A stretch of 64,000 bases of DNA from Scedosporium boydii (taxonomy: Eukaryota > Ascomycota > Sordariomycetes > Microascales > Microascaceae), in assembly GCA_002221725.1 (NCBI GenBank), contig NJFT01000096.1, positions 62,001-126,000 on the forward strand, written 5' to 3'. The position numbers and the translations under genes are program-made. Of this stretch, positions 21,346 to 33,602 are shown in pieces (positions within the stretch are counted from its first letter, which is position 1; each line of letters begins with the position of its first letter). The notes beneath the pieces are model-generated. The model had not been told where the DNA came from, did no database searches, and saw only the letters and a list, made by a program, of their open reading frames with translations.

Positions 21346-22811
21346 TTATACAATATGCCGTATACTGTCCATCTCATACCCGTCACTTTCATTCCTTCTC
21401 CTGTGACCCAAATCCACCACCCTCACATCACAACCCTTCTGAGATTTATTACTCAATCCGTCATGGAACCTTTCCGAGTTAACGGCGGACGCCTCCTCCC
21501 CAGGCATCACACTCCCCTGCAGGATGAAATCCTCGCTCGCTCCACGCCACATCGCCGGAGCCCGCCATCGACCCGACCTCTCTGTAGACGTCGGTGAGAC
21601 CAAGGTTTGGCCCGTGTTCCTCCGTAATAATAAGTCGCGCCATTTCCTATGGGAGGGAGCTGACGAGGTCGGGTCGTAGAGGGAGGAGGATGCGGGGTAG
21701 CTCCCACCGGTCGCGTCGCGGATGAGGACGCGGAGGACGGGGATGGAAGCGGCCATTATTGTTGTGGCGACTTCGGCGTTGCCCCAGATTACGAGGGGGA
21801 CGATGTCGACTGCGCTGCGTTAGTTTTTGGGTCCTTGGCCCTTAGAATATGAAGAAGAAAGAGAACGGGGGAAAGAAAAGAAGAAGAGGGGGGAGAATCA
21901 CAGGTAAAGTCTCCGTTGGCAAGGGCCGGAATGGCTGTGCATTTCATGATTGCCATAGCGCACGCTCTACAAATCCGAGTTAGTGAAATCGAAGCATGAA
22001 AAAGCCCAATGCCATCCGCACTCACGAAACACCCAGACTCATAGCCGCCGTAATCCCCAACTTCTCCCGAACATCCATCCTCATCCCCCAAATCAGATAC
22101 CACGGCAGCAGAGCCAGCACCAAATCCATGGCCCCCGAATACGCCCCGGCGAATATGCTATACGAGATGTACACCTTCGTCTCAACGCAGACATTCATCT
22201 GCCCAGGAGAATCACACCTTATCCACGTCATGAGGGCGATGATCCCCATAAAGATGTTGACCGACGCGATGGCGAACCAGACGATCGTGCGGGGCCACTC
22301 GCTCGTGAGGCGCAGCATCGTGACGCCGAAGGAAGTCTTAGACCACATGGCCCCTGTGATGGCGAAGGTCGCGGCGAGATTGCCTAGTAGACCGAGGGCG
22401 GCAAGGTTGGCGGGGTCGACGGTGGAGAGGTGGCGGCCGAGGCCGTGGCGGGTGCTGATGGATACACATATCGAGTCGGCGAGGAGGAGGAACTGCGGGA
22501 GGAAACCGATAAAGTCATCATGAGGTTAATACGGTGGGTTCTTCTCTCGAGGGCTAGTATCTCATCTGGATAGTGAAAGGGTGAATGAGGAGGACCTCGA
22601 TGTCTCTTACCCATCCGAGGATCAAAATGTAGTCATCCCACCAGAGACCGCGATGCCTCAACCACTTGCAATACAAGCGTAGTCCCATGAGAAATCCCGC
22701 CATGCTTGTTAACACCCAGACCGAAACCTGAGTCTTGGCGCTGATATCCTCGGCGGCTTCGGCGCTCGGGGCCATCGGGAAGCCGAGAGCTCCCCCGCTG
22801 GATTCAGCCAT
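21346..22811 (-). CDS. SAT4/rhodopsin-domain integral membrane protein
   Basis: Four exons (22811-22611, 22492-22026, 21966-21902, 21809-21346) give 398 residues with total length divisible by three. The protein has about seven hydrophobic segments. Family hallmarks are LWWDDYILILGW (first loop, about 55-66), MWSKTSFGVTMLRLT, ALLPWYLIWGM followed by KLGITAAMSLGV, and AEVATTIMAASIPVLRVLIRD at the end of the membrane part. A soluble Ser/Arg-rich tail of about 110 residues follows. This fungal family (rhodopsin domain, SAT4-like) is large and plasma-membrane or vacuolar in location; no retinal binding or transport function is established for most members. Exon 3 is 65 nt. The start gives MAESSGG; nothing nearby explains its role. 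Confidence 0.83.
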
Positions 22812-24429
22812 GGTGATCACTCCCCCGAAGCGGCCTTGCTTTAGGGAACTTCAAACCCTCGACGGTGAAAGCCCGAGCCTATAACATGGGCGTGATGTGA
22901 AGGTTGAACCTACGGGCGATTCCTGATGGCGGTGAACTCAAGGGTCAAGTCCTCATCCAAGGTGAGGATGGAAGCCGGTTCGTTTGAATCGAACAAAATC
23001 ACAGACACGAGTGCGGAAGGCGCGGCGTCAACAGAAGTACCTAATTATCTCAGAACTCCAATTAAAGCTGGATAATAACACTGACTTCCGAGATTCGTCC
23101 AAGAGGGCGAACGAGACAAGAAGGAAGGTAGAAAAAAGTAAGGAAAGTCGTTGATAGTAGGGGGCGACCCCGACAAGTTCGGTATAATAATAATGTCATT
23201 CCAAGCCAACATTTGGAGCCAACAAGCGCCACATGAATCAGTGGCAGGGGATATAATAATAGACATTGTCTCAGAGGAGAGTGATCTGTCTGCATGTCGT
23301 TCCATCACCAATCACCCCATCACATCTTCGTGGATGGGTGGCTAGAGACGCCTCCCTCCCCCGTGCAGTAGTGGCTTTTTCGCACGAACTACAATGTGTT
23401 TAAGGGAGCCGGGGGTGCGGTGCCGCTGTTGGGGTCCAAACTCAGAGCAGTCTGAGAAAAGGAAACCAGGCGTTAGTGATGAGGATGTGCTCCCGATCCC
23501 CCGTAGCTTGCTTCTTCTGGGGGTTTGGCTGGCTGTGTGGAGCTTCAGCTGCCCCAAGTTGGGCTTAGTCGAAAGAGTCCGCGAGCCCGTGCTCTCTTTA
23601 ACTTCACTGAGCTGTGCTGTAATTGGGAGAATATTAATAATAATGACGGACTTTCAAGGTTGTGAGTGAGGCCGGATCGGCGGATGCTGAGCCGCGGGCC
23701 GCGATGCCTGTCGCTTTCCAGGGGCTTTGTTTGCTCTCACGGGCAGCCCCAAGTCATTTTTTCACAGGAAGCTCACAACAAAGAGTAATTTCTCCCTCTC
23801 TCCTCTCCCATCGATGGACTACGAGTACTATAAATTATAATTCTGAGACTTGTTCGAGCAAGGTCGCCCTAGTGAGCCGTCCCGTCAGGACGTTGGCTCT
23901 GGTTGAAGTCTGAGAGCCACAGTTAGATATGCACACCACTGCAAGAATCGGTCGACTTGAACCGGGGTCAAGGAGTCAGTGCGCGACTCACGCGCTGATC
24001 CATCATTGTCACCAAGGTCATGATTGGCACGGGGATTTTTGATGCCGTTCTGGCCTCCGACTGAATCGACCGCGCTCAGATAACTCTACTTTGGTCAGAG
24101 AAGTAATACCAGCAGAGAACAACAGACTGGTCCATCGCATATTACTCTCTTACGAAGTTACGAGCCGCTAATAGGCTCCGCCGATCTGAGTACAATTACT
24201 ACTAGCCGGACATCTCTCCAAGACTAAGCATCCACAGATTGCAGCCAAGGATAAAGATAGACGGTGCGCGAGGGACAAAGATATGGTCTGCGAGACACAA
24301 TAATTCACAATCTAAAAACTATTACTCAAGTGGAGATGGTCCCAAGCGTGCTATCAGTGGCTGTGGTTCAGGCTCTAACCCGGTTCCGAATTTCCAACGA
24401 CCGCGTTTCGTTTATTGGATGCCGGCTCC
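22812..24429. other. gene-poor stretch
   Basis: About 1.6 kb with only short, unsupported frames. The left part is the promoter of the rhodopsin-domain gene and the right part is the 3' flank of the MFS gene. Confidence 0.5.
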
Positions 24430-26128
24430 TCAATTGCTCGAGTCGTCGAGTTTCTCCTTCTCCCTCTTTTCACCAAGGCCAGTTCCCGACTCTCCACCAT
24501 CCGCAACAGACCTGGATTCGAATACCTCATCAGGCAAGCCAGTTGTATTCTCGACACCAGGACTAGCAAAAGAGTCAGCATTGCCAATTCTCGAAGATAC
24601 AAGGAGCGGGTAGGAACTCTAGTGGGAGAGAGAAAAAAAGAACAACTTACTCGCTTCGCCGAAGATGGAGCCTCAGGGAATGTGAGGTGATGACCAGTAA
24701 AATGGAGCAAGCAAGCGAGAACGGGAATCCCTTGGGGAACCTCGGTGCTTCGACTGTCCGGTACAAAAGCAGAGGCGTCCAAGCCGTGGTGGACTGTGCA
24801 AAGGAGTTGATAAGCACGATCGTGAAGGCGCGCTCAGCTGGCGCCGCCCGAAGCTGCGTATTAACCCAACCATAGAGCGCACTTGACATGGCATAAGACG
24901 AGTATATCGTCGCATAGGCAAACCAGAGGGCTGACTCCGGTACCTTCCAGACTGTCAGGATGATAAGGCCGATAATGTTCCAAGTGTGGGAGACCGTAAT
25001 AGCCCACGCCGGGCCGAGGACGAGGTCAGACGCAAAGCCTATGAACACAGTATAGAAGATTCCAAGGCCGGGAGCAATACTGCCGAGCTCATTCACACGG
25101 GCTTGGCTATATCGGCCTAAGCTCTTAATCCACAGAAGGAAAGTACCGGCGCTTGTATGGACTCCAGAATTCCAGAAAAGGAAACAGAGGAGCAGGCATG
25201 TCCAGAATTGTGGTCGGGCGAGTAGGATCTTTAAGTTGGGGAACTTATTCTTTCCATGGGAAACATGGCCAGCGCGTGCTAACCGATCAGAAGCCCGATC
25301 AATGTTTTCCTGTGACAGAATTATGCGGTTCGGCTGTTGGGGCGTTCCAGGGATGACGAAATATCCCAAAATGCCAACGGGAATAGTAATTACGGCGCAG
25401 ATGATATACATCCATCGCCAGCCAGCAAGGCCATTAACGCCATCCAACCTTGCGGTTGCTCCAGCTTGGATAAGGCTAGAGGTGAGGGTTCCAAGGGAGA
25501 GTCCAATATAGAAGATGCCCCCTCGCCGAGCAATCTCATCACCTCGATACCATGACCCTAGAGCAAGTCAGAAAACAATCCGTAAAATAGAGTCTGAAGA
25601 TAAATCATACCAAGGATATAGTGCATAGCTGGGTAGAACGGAGCCTCAAACCAGCCGACGAGGAATCGATAGGCAGCAAGCTCGGCATAGCCAGTAACCC
25701 TATACTGTAATAGCGTAAAGATACCCCACAGGATATCTAGAGCCGGTATAGTCCAATGCATCGGACAGTAGGTACACAGGAACATGAATGGAATTTGCCC
25801 CACTACGGCGCCGATGATATAAAATGTCTGGAGTTGGACTAGCTCGTTGCCGTGAAAGCCAAGGTCTTCCTTAAGGCCAGCAACGTAGGCATTATCTAAA
25901 GAGAAAAGAGAGGTTAGCTCAGCCCTATCGACTCTAGCTTTGGGAAGATATCTTACTGAGGTTAGACTGATCGAGGTATTTCACCCAGTATGAAAGCACG
26001 GCGTACGGCACAATAAGCAAGTCGAGTTTGTTGATCAGCCTGCGGTCCGCTGGCGAATCCACATCGGCGTACCATTGGATCTGGTACCACTTCTTCCGTG
26101 GGCGAGTTTGGATGGCCTCGGTGGCCAT
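24430..26128 (-). CDS. MFS carrier, allantoate permease (Dal5) family
   Basis: Four exons (26128-25957, 25895-25611, 25557-24651, 24616-24430) give 516 residues. The joins restore family motifs: KYLDQSNLNNAYVAG, LVQLQTFYIIGAVVGQIP, and GWFEAPFYPAMHYILGSWYRGDE. Twelve membrane segments can be drawn. The Dal5/anion:cation symporter family imports carboxylated nitrogenous or vitamin-like anions (allantoate, ureidosuccinate, nicotinate, pantothenate) across the plasma membrane with protons; the substrate here is open. The last join is less certain. The acceptor at 24617 gives an acidic hydrophilic tail ending at 24430, while the AG two bases earlier leads into a less likely hydrophobic frame. The gene has no close neighbour. 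Confidence 0.85.
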
Positions 26129-28252
26129 GGTGGGGACGTATTAAGAGTGGTACAGGGCGGACTTGTTGATGTGCAGACGATCTCTATCTCGCGCGGCTCA
26201 AAAGGCTAATTTACGAGATGGGTACAATGCCGTGGGAATGGAAAATCCTCTTCCACAGTCGCGGGTCGTCACTATGGTTTAATACTTGCGCAGAAGGAAG
26301 GCAAACGCTCCTTTTGATACCCTTTTTGGACAGAATATCACCTTGATCCACTCCATAACAGCGATGGTAGTATAGAGTGTAGATTGTAAGAGTTCGCAGG
26401 CAAGAAAATTAAAACGGCACCATGATGAATCCACTTTACCCTGCATATTCCTTTACCTGTTACACTACACTCGTACGCCGAGTTTTCTCCCCAGGCGGGT
26501 CTAGATCTCGCCTTCAAGATGAGATGGATCATAACACCACACCCTGGACGGTTGATCTGCAAAACACTTCTAAAAATCGTGTTAACTCGAACGATATATC
26601 TACAGGACCCACTGCGTATTAAGATAGGAGATACTGGGTTCGGCTTCCTTTAACCTGGATAACAGTCCCTGATAGAGCTCGTGGGCGCGTGGCACGCCGG
26701 AGCAGACCCCGAGTTGGACGGGGCCGAGCCTCTATGTAAGAAGTGGAGGAGATGGCGTGCTCGTCCATGGACCTACAGGCTGAGCTTCAATTGGAGCCTT
26801 GGTTGGGGGTTAACCATAACCAGTGGCCAGGGTGCCATTTTTCGTCCTGCTCATACGAAATACGTGTGGGGCACGGGTAAGAGTGGACTTTTTTTAGGCG
26901 TATTCTTTCTTTCTTTTACACTATAATTTGCTTCTTTCGGAGACGTTGGCGCGTACCGGATTGGTAGCACGAGCACGGCATCCAAGATGGAGCCATGTGG
27001 CATGGACCAAGCGTCTCTTCCATCTCAGGCTCTCGTTGGGTTCCCGCCCTGTTGGGCTGTTAGCCGAGGCTCTAAACGGTAGTGCACCACACTAGGCAGT
27101 AAAGTGTAGATGATTACATCTAGATTACTATTTCGCCATCGATCCTGGTTTCATAGATCCGCTATTAGATATAGTTATGGGTAATATAATGCATTTCATT
27201 GTGAACGGCTGCTCCGAGGTAATCTTGTCTGGTGACATCCTCAATGAGGATCCAGGCCTAATTTTTTCACACGCACAAATGAGCTCTCCCCCTCTCTTGC
27301 AAGTCTTTGATATCTCCCCTCCCCAAGGTATCGTAAGACTAGACTTACCACTGTCAGTCTCCAATGCCATCACTCTCCCCCATCCGCCCCTTATTCGCCT
27401 CTGCCAAGGAGCAAACCAAGCCGGAACATCTCGAAATAGTCAAAGCTCACCCCGGCACTCAACGGGCTGGCAGATCAAATCGACCAGGGGTTTGAGCCTA
27501 GTGGTACTTTTAAGCCTCCGTATCCACCCCCTACTTAGAACACCACGGCCCCTATCAATAGATGGCCCCCCCCTCCCCCACGCCACCACACCCCACATCA
27601 TGTCCGCTTCCAATAACCTTCCATTGAAGTTAGCGCATCCGTTACGCCGATGAGGGCAGAGAGCTGAGAGCAGCCGTGGAGGAGTGAATTCCTGGGCCAT
27701 CATTTTTGACAAGCCACAACTCACGACAGCCACAACAGACTACACAATGTAGTACTGTGGCTAGAACGCATCCCCGTTTCCACTACGAACGAGCCATGCA
27801 GAAGAGCTGTAGTTCCTACAGATATGAGTAGGGAGGGCCGATGAACATTCTTACGATGGTGACTTTTAATTGCTCCTTTATCGTGCTGGCGGTGATATCT
27901 GATAATCGCCAGCGCTGACGAATGCGCTTCCAGCCACCAGTGCTGTCCTCGTTAAGGGGATGATAAGAGATAGCCGGATCTCTGAATGAGAGGAGGCAAT
28001 AAGCTAGGAGCGGTCTTAGTACGAAGCGAGGACGGGGATAGGACTCACTACACTGCTCGGTTCTCCTCTGTAGGTATGTGCGTGTTTATGTCTTGGATTT
28101 AACGCCACCTCGAAGCACAGCGGCATGACCGCCGTGTTCTATTTCTCAATCTAGGTTATGGCTGCACCAGTCTAATAATACAAAAGAAATATCAATACAA
28201 TGAGAGAAGCTGGGGTAATGTGTGTGGAAAAAGTGGAAAAAAAAAATGTAAA
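26129..28252. other. gene-poor stretch
   Basis: About 2.1 kb. It holds the MFS promoter and otherwise only short frames with no family resemblance. The right end contains the Pol III terminator of the tRNA. Confidence 0.5.
28237..28246 (-). terminator. Pol III terminator of tRNA-Gly
   Basis: A run of ten T on the minus strand, six bases beyond the tRNA 3' end, is the standard Pol III stop signal. Confidence 0.85.
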
Positions 28253-28323
28253 TGCACGAACCGAGACTCGAACTCGGATCACTTGCTTGGGAAGCAAGTA
28301 TTCTACCCCTGAACCATTCGTGC
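28253..28323 (-). tRNA. tRNA-Gly (anticodon CCC)
   Basis: Seventy-one bases fold as a complete tRNA. The acceptor stem GCACGAA pairs with TTCGTGC and the discriminator base is A. The D arm has the A-box-like TGGTTCAGGGG. The anticodon stem CTTGC/GCAAG closes the loop TTCCCAA with anticodon CCC, and the T arm CCGAGTTCGAGTCTCGG carries the B box. There is no intron and CCA is not encoded. It reads GGG glycine codons. Confidence 0.95.
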
Positions 28324-31300
28324 TTACTGCTTGAGTTTTGTCCGAGGATGTTTTGCAGCGACCCCTCTATATAGTCATCGCGTACTCTCACAAGACCCCT
28401 CCCCTCTCTTGTGATCTTAGAAGCTACACGGCCGTGGGGCCTAGCATAGTTCTAAAGGGGTTGCTTTCCCTTCCTTGGTGTCCTCCGTCTTCTCTCAGGC
28501 CTCGGGCCATAGCATACTCGCATCTCTCGGGGCGGGCCTGCTCCTCGGGTCTGCAAATATTAGCTTTCACCGTTGCATTGCCGACCCCCGGACATAGACC
28601 CGCCCCAGTGTCTATTACTTAGAACCCAAGGAAGGGAATGTATTGTTCAACGGCTTTTAAAACGCCAGAAATGAAGGAAGAAAACAAGCAAACAAATAAA
28701 GACAGCCAAAAACAAGAAAAAAATGCTGAGCATCAGTCGCAGTCTCAGTTGAGCAACTTGAGCAAAAAGCAGCATCCAGTTCCCCGCGATGGTAATTATC
28801 CTCCCTTTAGCACATAGACCTAGGATGGAAGATCAGACCTGGCGGATCAGCCAAGTAGAAATAGGAGGTTCCTAAACCTAGCCCTTAAAATGCTCCTCAA
28901 TCCATGCGCTTATCAACAATGTCTCGCTTTCCCGCCCCCAACGGATCGCCGTTCTCTACCGGCGGAGTGTACGACTCCTCTATTCTTACCCAACACGAGT
29001 CATACCTGCGTAGACATGCAGGAAAAGAAACGTCTCTGCGGGGTAAACGCAAGACGATTCATGCATCGCATAAATATCAATTGCTCGTTGACCTACAGCA
29101 CACCAGTAGGGGAGGGGCAAAAAACCATCGAAGGCAAGGACAGATCGATAGCACGAAGTAGGCTGGTTCAACCAAGCAAAGCACGCGGCGTCCCGTGCCT
29201 CAGAGCCCCCGGGCTTTTGTGTCGGGACTGGCTCACAGACATTGACAGTCCGGGGAAGCGGCCTGGAACCTGCGAAGAAGCTAGCTAGCTGTTTCCTCAC
29301 TGTCACTAACACTAGCGCCATCAGTAGGTTTCTGGGGCTAGCTCTCCGTGCTCATTGCTGTGTCAAAGCCCTCGATAAAAGCTGTCCGCTCGTCAAGCTG
29401 ATATAATCCCCGCGCTTCGTCATGAGAAGGCAGGCGGAATAAGTGCGCCAGGGGCGTCGGCTTGAGAAGGTGGATTAAGACCTGCGAGAGCCAAGTTGAC
29501 TAAAATATTCACTCAATATGTTTTTAGGACGGGGGTTCGAGTGGGATTGCCATCATTGATTAAGGAAGGGGACTTGGATGAAGGCTCAAACCAAACAGAA
29601 CTACGAGTATTACCGGCAGGAGAGCATTCCTCAACTCCATGACCCCTTGCAAGTACACTTGTAGTGTGGAATCTGCTAGCTGATCTGCTAGTTCTGAGGC
29701 CATCCTCCCGGAGTCCCTGGAGCCTTGCCCTAGGTATTGATAGAAACCCAGCTCCTTCTCAGTTCATGTTAGACGATATTAAAGGCTGAATCTTGTCGAA
29801 ACCACGACCCTGCTCTCTTTCTAAGCCGGCGAATGTCCCAAGTAGGAGCAGATTTCGCACATCAGTACCCCATGGCTCTTCTTAATTTAAAGCAGATGGA
29901 CACGACGATAGTCGGAAGCTACTCGCCCTGCGCCATTCATCATTTTAGTTCAGCCAAAGACCTTGAAGCCCCAGCCCCGTCTTGCATCGTGATGTGAAAG
30001 TTATGGGAATTATAACCCCGAAGAAGCCTGGGAAGGACCTTTGACCTCCTCTGCGCTTAGACATCTTTTAGCCATTTTCTGGTCAACCGCCAAAAGCCTT
30101 CATTATAACTATCACCCATTGATTGGCCTTGCCTCAATGCTGCACGGATTGGATACGGTTGGAGTTGATCCCTCCAATGCCCCTGGGGAGGATTTGTAAA
30201 CCGTTCGTAGCCGTTTTCATTTATCATAATACGGAAAAGACGGCAGGCGTAAATGCCATAGAGAGGTCAGGAAACTCAAGAAGGACCCCATGCAAGGTTG
30301 CGTCAAACGTCAAGACCCTCTCAAGTCCCCATTTATATCGAAAGTGTCGACACAAGGAGCAACCATGGGAACATAGGACGCTAAAATAAAAGAAATAAAA
30401 CTGCTTAAAAAGAAGATAAATAAGAAAAAAAGAAAGAAAAAAAATATCGGGACCCGTCGTTGCCAGCTTACTGGGAAAAACCCATTACATCCTGACCCAA
30501 CCTGCGGTCGAACCAGGAACACCTCTAGCGCTTTCACCAGCTGCCTAGAGGATGAAGGCTTAACTGTTCAGCTTTGCTGGTAGATCCCTTGATGTCACCT
30601 GCGATTAATCACTGCTATATAGTTTTACTCTTTGCTTGGTAGAAGGTAGCGTGGGCCAGGTGGTTCCTTCCCTTCCCTCAGAGGTTGGGCCCCAGAGGAT
30701 CACGCCTCTTGAGGAGAGCGATACCGAGTAGACGAAATGGAATCGAAGGAAAGCTAAAGTTGATTGAAGAATGCTAGAATATTTCCCATATGAGGTACTG
30801 ATTCTGGCTTCTTGTACTCCGTACTCCGTATGTGATGTCATTTCTCGTGCTGCCAACGCATAACTTTGCTGGGAAGGGCTCCAGGATCTCCGTCGCGGTT
30901 GCGCATTACTTGCCGTCGTTGGGAGAAGGACCATCACGAGCTCACGTGGCCCCCCCCAAAGTACCTGCTTCTTCGCCAGCATAATTTCACGTGACGTTGT
31001 GGGGCCTCGCTCTGATGAAGGCAGGTACAGGGGGGTCGACGTCACATATCCTAATTTTGGGCACGAATTGCAACACCGTCATTCTCCACTGGTTTGAGTC
31101 AATTTGCGTTCAAAGACAAAGAGGTGCTTTTCGCCGCGGCAAACCTTCACTTCCGTTCATACCGGCCCCCATCAAGGTGTCTGTCAATGCATCCCTGGCC
31201 AGCGAGACTCTACGAGTAGCTAGAAACGTGAGACGGCGAAACTCCAGATGCCCATAATCTAAGCTTTAGCTGCAGCCAGGTCGAGCTGAATGCAAGCTCC

Positions 31301-31391
31301 GACGACCCCGCCATCAAAACCTCGACCGAATCTCGAATCCCACGACGTCTCACCCCCGATAATGCTTCAATAACCTTCGCTGTCATATACT
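28324..31391. other. gene-poor stretch
   Basis: About 3 kb between the tRNA and Atm1 with no supported protein gene. It contains a degenerate tRNA-like element at 30.41-30.56 kb, listed separately. Confidence 0.5.
30412..30560 (-). repeat. tRNA-like / SINE-like remnant
   Basis: On the minus strand an A-box-like TAGGCAGCTGG and AAGCGCTAGAGG are followed about 20 bp later by GGTTCGACCGC (B-box-like, inside an imperfect CCTG/CAGG stem). A T-rich tract (30412-30442 as A on the plus strand) lies further downstream. No acceptor stem can be drawn, so this is not a functional tRNA. It may be a short tRNA-derived retroelement or a decayed tRNA. Confidence 0.35.
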
Positions 31392-33602
31392 ATGTTACGG
31401 ACCTCCCTATTGCGGCTGAGCGCCTTCCCGGCGACCTCTGCCGGCCCGGTACGCGTTATTCCTCCGTCTCAATGGGTCTTTACATCCTACTCGACCCGAG
31501 CCTTCCACATCTCTCGAAGCTTCCGAACCACTCCCAAAAAACCTCTTCTTCCCTCCGAAACCCCCCCAATCCGACCCGCGACCATCGGCAATGATGCCGC
31601 CAAGCCGCCGCCCGCCGTCTCCGCGAAACCAAAGGTCGCGAAGCCCGCAAGCGATCCGCTAGCAGCCATCGACAAGTCCGCGCAGGAGCAGCGAAAGGCA
31701 GACTGGGCCATTATGAAGGAGATGTCGCACTACCTGTGGCCAAAGGGAAATTTGGATACCAAGTTCCGGGTAGCTCTGGCTGTATCCCTGCTGATTGGGG
31801 CCAAGGTCCTCAACGTGCAGGTGCCTTTCTACTTCAAGTCCATCGTGGACGCCATGAACGTAGATGTCGGCGCTATGGGTGGTAACGCCGTCGTTGTAGC
31901 GGGAAGCATGATCCTGGCGTACGGCGCAACGAGGATAGGCGCTTCGCTTTTCCAGGAACTCCGAAATGCCGTTTTCGCCTCGGTTGCGCAGAAGGCTATT
32001 CGACGCGTTGCGCGCAACGTCTTTGATCACCTTCTCCGACTCGACCTTAGCTTTCATCTCTCCAAGCAGACCGGCGGCCTGACTCGTGCGATTGACCGAG
32101 GAACGAAGGGCATTAGCTTCCTGTTGACAAGCATGGTTTTCCACATCTTGCCGACGGCGCTCGAGATCAGCATGGTCTGTGGTATCCTCACGTGGCAATA
32201 CGGAGCAAAGTTTGCCGCTATTACCGTGCTCACCATGGTGGGCTACACGGCTTTCACGATATGGACTACGGCGTGGCGGACGAAGTTCCGGCGACAGGCC
32301 AATGCGGCGGACAATAGGGCGTCTACCGTGGCTGTCGATTCCTTGATCAACTACGAGGCCGTGAAATACTTTAACAACGAACCCTTTGAGGTCGCCCGCT
32401 ACGACAAGGCTCTGAAAGAATACGAAAAGAGCTCGATCAAGGTGGCCACTTCCCTGGCTTTCCTCAACGGTGGCCAGAACATTATTTTCTCGACGGCGCT
32501 CACGACCATGATGTACCTCGCCTGCAACGGCGTCGCGCAGGGCTCCCTTACGGTCGGCGACCTCGTCATGGTCAACCAGCTGGTGTTCCAACTCTCCGTC
32601 CCCCTAAACTTCCTCGGCTCGGTCTACAGAGAACTTCGGCAGTCTCTTCTGGACATGGAGACTCTGTTCAACCTCCAAAAGGTCAACGTCACCGTTACAG
32701 ATGCGCCAAATGCGAAGCCCTTGGCGTTGCCGAAGGGTGGCGAGATCAAATTCGAGAATGTTTCCTTCGGATACCACCCGAACAGGCCAATCCTACGCCA
32801 TCTCAACCTCACCATTCCCGCCGGCAAGAAAGTGGCCATCGTCGGCCCTAGCGGATGCGGAAAATCTACGCTGCTGAAGTTACTCTTCCGGTTTTACGAC
32901 GTGCCGTCGGGTCGCATCCTCATCGACGACCAAGACATTCGCGACGTGACGATGGAATCCCTGCGCAAGTCCATCGGTGTCGTGCCGCAAGACACGCCTC
33001 TCTTCAACGACACGATCGAGCACAACATCCGATACGGCAGCATCAACGCCACGCACGAGCAGATCGTATCCGTGGCGCAGCGCGCACACATCCACGAAAT
33101 CATCCAGAAGTTCCCCGACGGGTACAACACCAAGGTCGGCGAGCGCGGCATGATGATCTCGGGCGGCGAGAAGCAGCGCCTCGCCGTCAGCAGGCTCATA
33201 CTCAAGGACCCGCCGCTGCTGTTCTTCGACGAGGCGACGAGCGCGCTAGATACGCATACGGAACAGGCGCTCATGGCGAACATTAACAGTATTCTTCGCG
33301 AGAAGGGCCGGACGAGCGTGTTTGTGGCGCATCGGCTGAGGACCATTTTCGATGCCGATCTGATTATTGTGTTGAGGGAGGGAAGTGTTGCGGAGATGGG
33401 GACTCATCAGCAGCTTATTGATAGTGGCGGATTGTACTCGGAGCTATGGAGTGGTAAGTATAAAGCGTTCAATCCTTTCCCGCCTACCCGGCGATGCGAT
33501 GCCATCAGCCGCTAACTTGTGACCTTTACAGCTCAAGAGACAATGTTCAGCGCTACTGGGGAGGAGGACCTAGGAGAGCCCCGCGAGACCGAGGAGAAAT
33601 AA
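31392..33602 (+). CDS. ATM1: mitochondrial ABC transporter Atm1
   Basis: Two exons (31392-33453, 33532-33602) give 710 residues. The N-terminus is rich in Arg and Ser and nearly free of acids ([18 protein letters not shown]), a mitochondrial targeting sequence. A six-helix ABC exporter domain follows (about 110-410) with the family signature [10 protein letters not shown]. The nucleotide-binding domain has Walker [10 protein letters not shown] (about 485), the Q loop, ABC signature ISGGEKQR (about 589) and Walker [11 protein letters not shown] (Asp at about 613). Atm1 is a half-transporter that works as a dimer in the inner membrane and exports a glutathione-linked sulfur compound needed for cytosolic Fe-S assembly. 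The small last exon encodes an acidic tail. Reading straight through the intron would also give an open but unrelated tail. The gene is expected to be essential. Confidence 0.95.

Noticed and set aside
28890..29321. Overlapping frames of 85-132 codons in the gene-poor stretch
   Set aside because: Open on both strands, no motif, no splice pattern and no conserved composition.
29530..29550. GGGGGTTCGAGTGGGATTG as a tRNA B box
   Set aside because: No T stem, anticodon arm or A box at the right distance.
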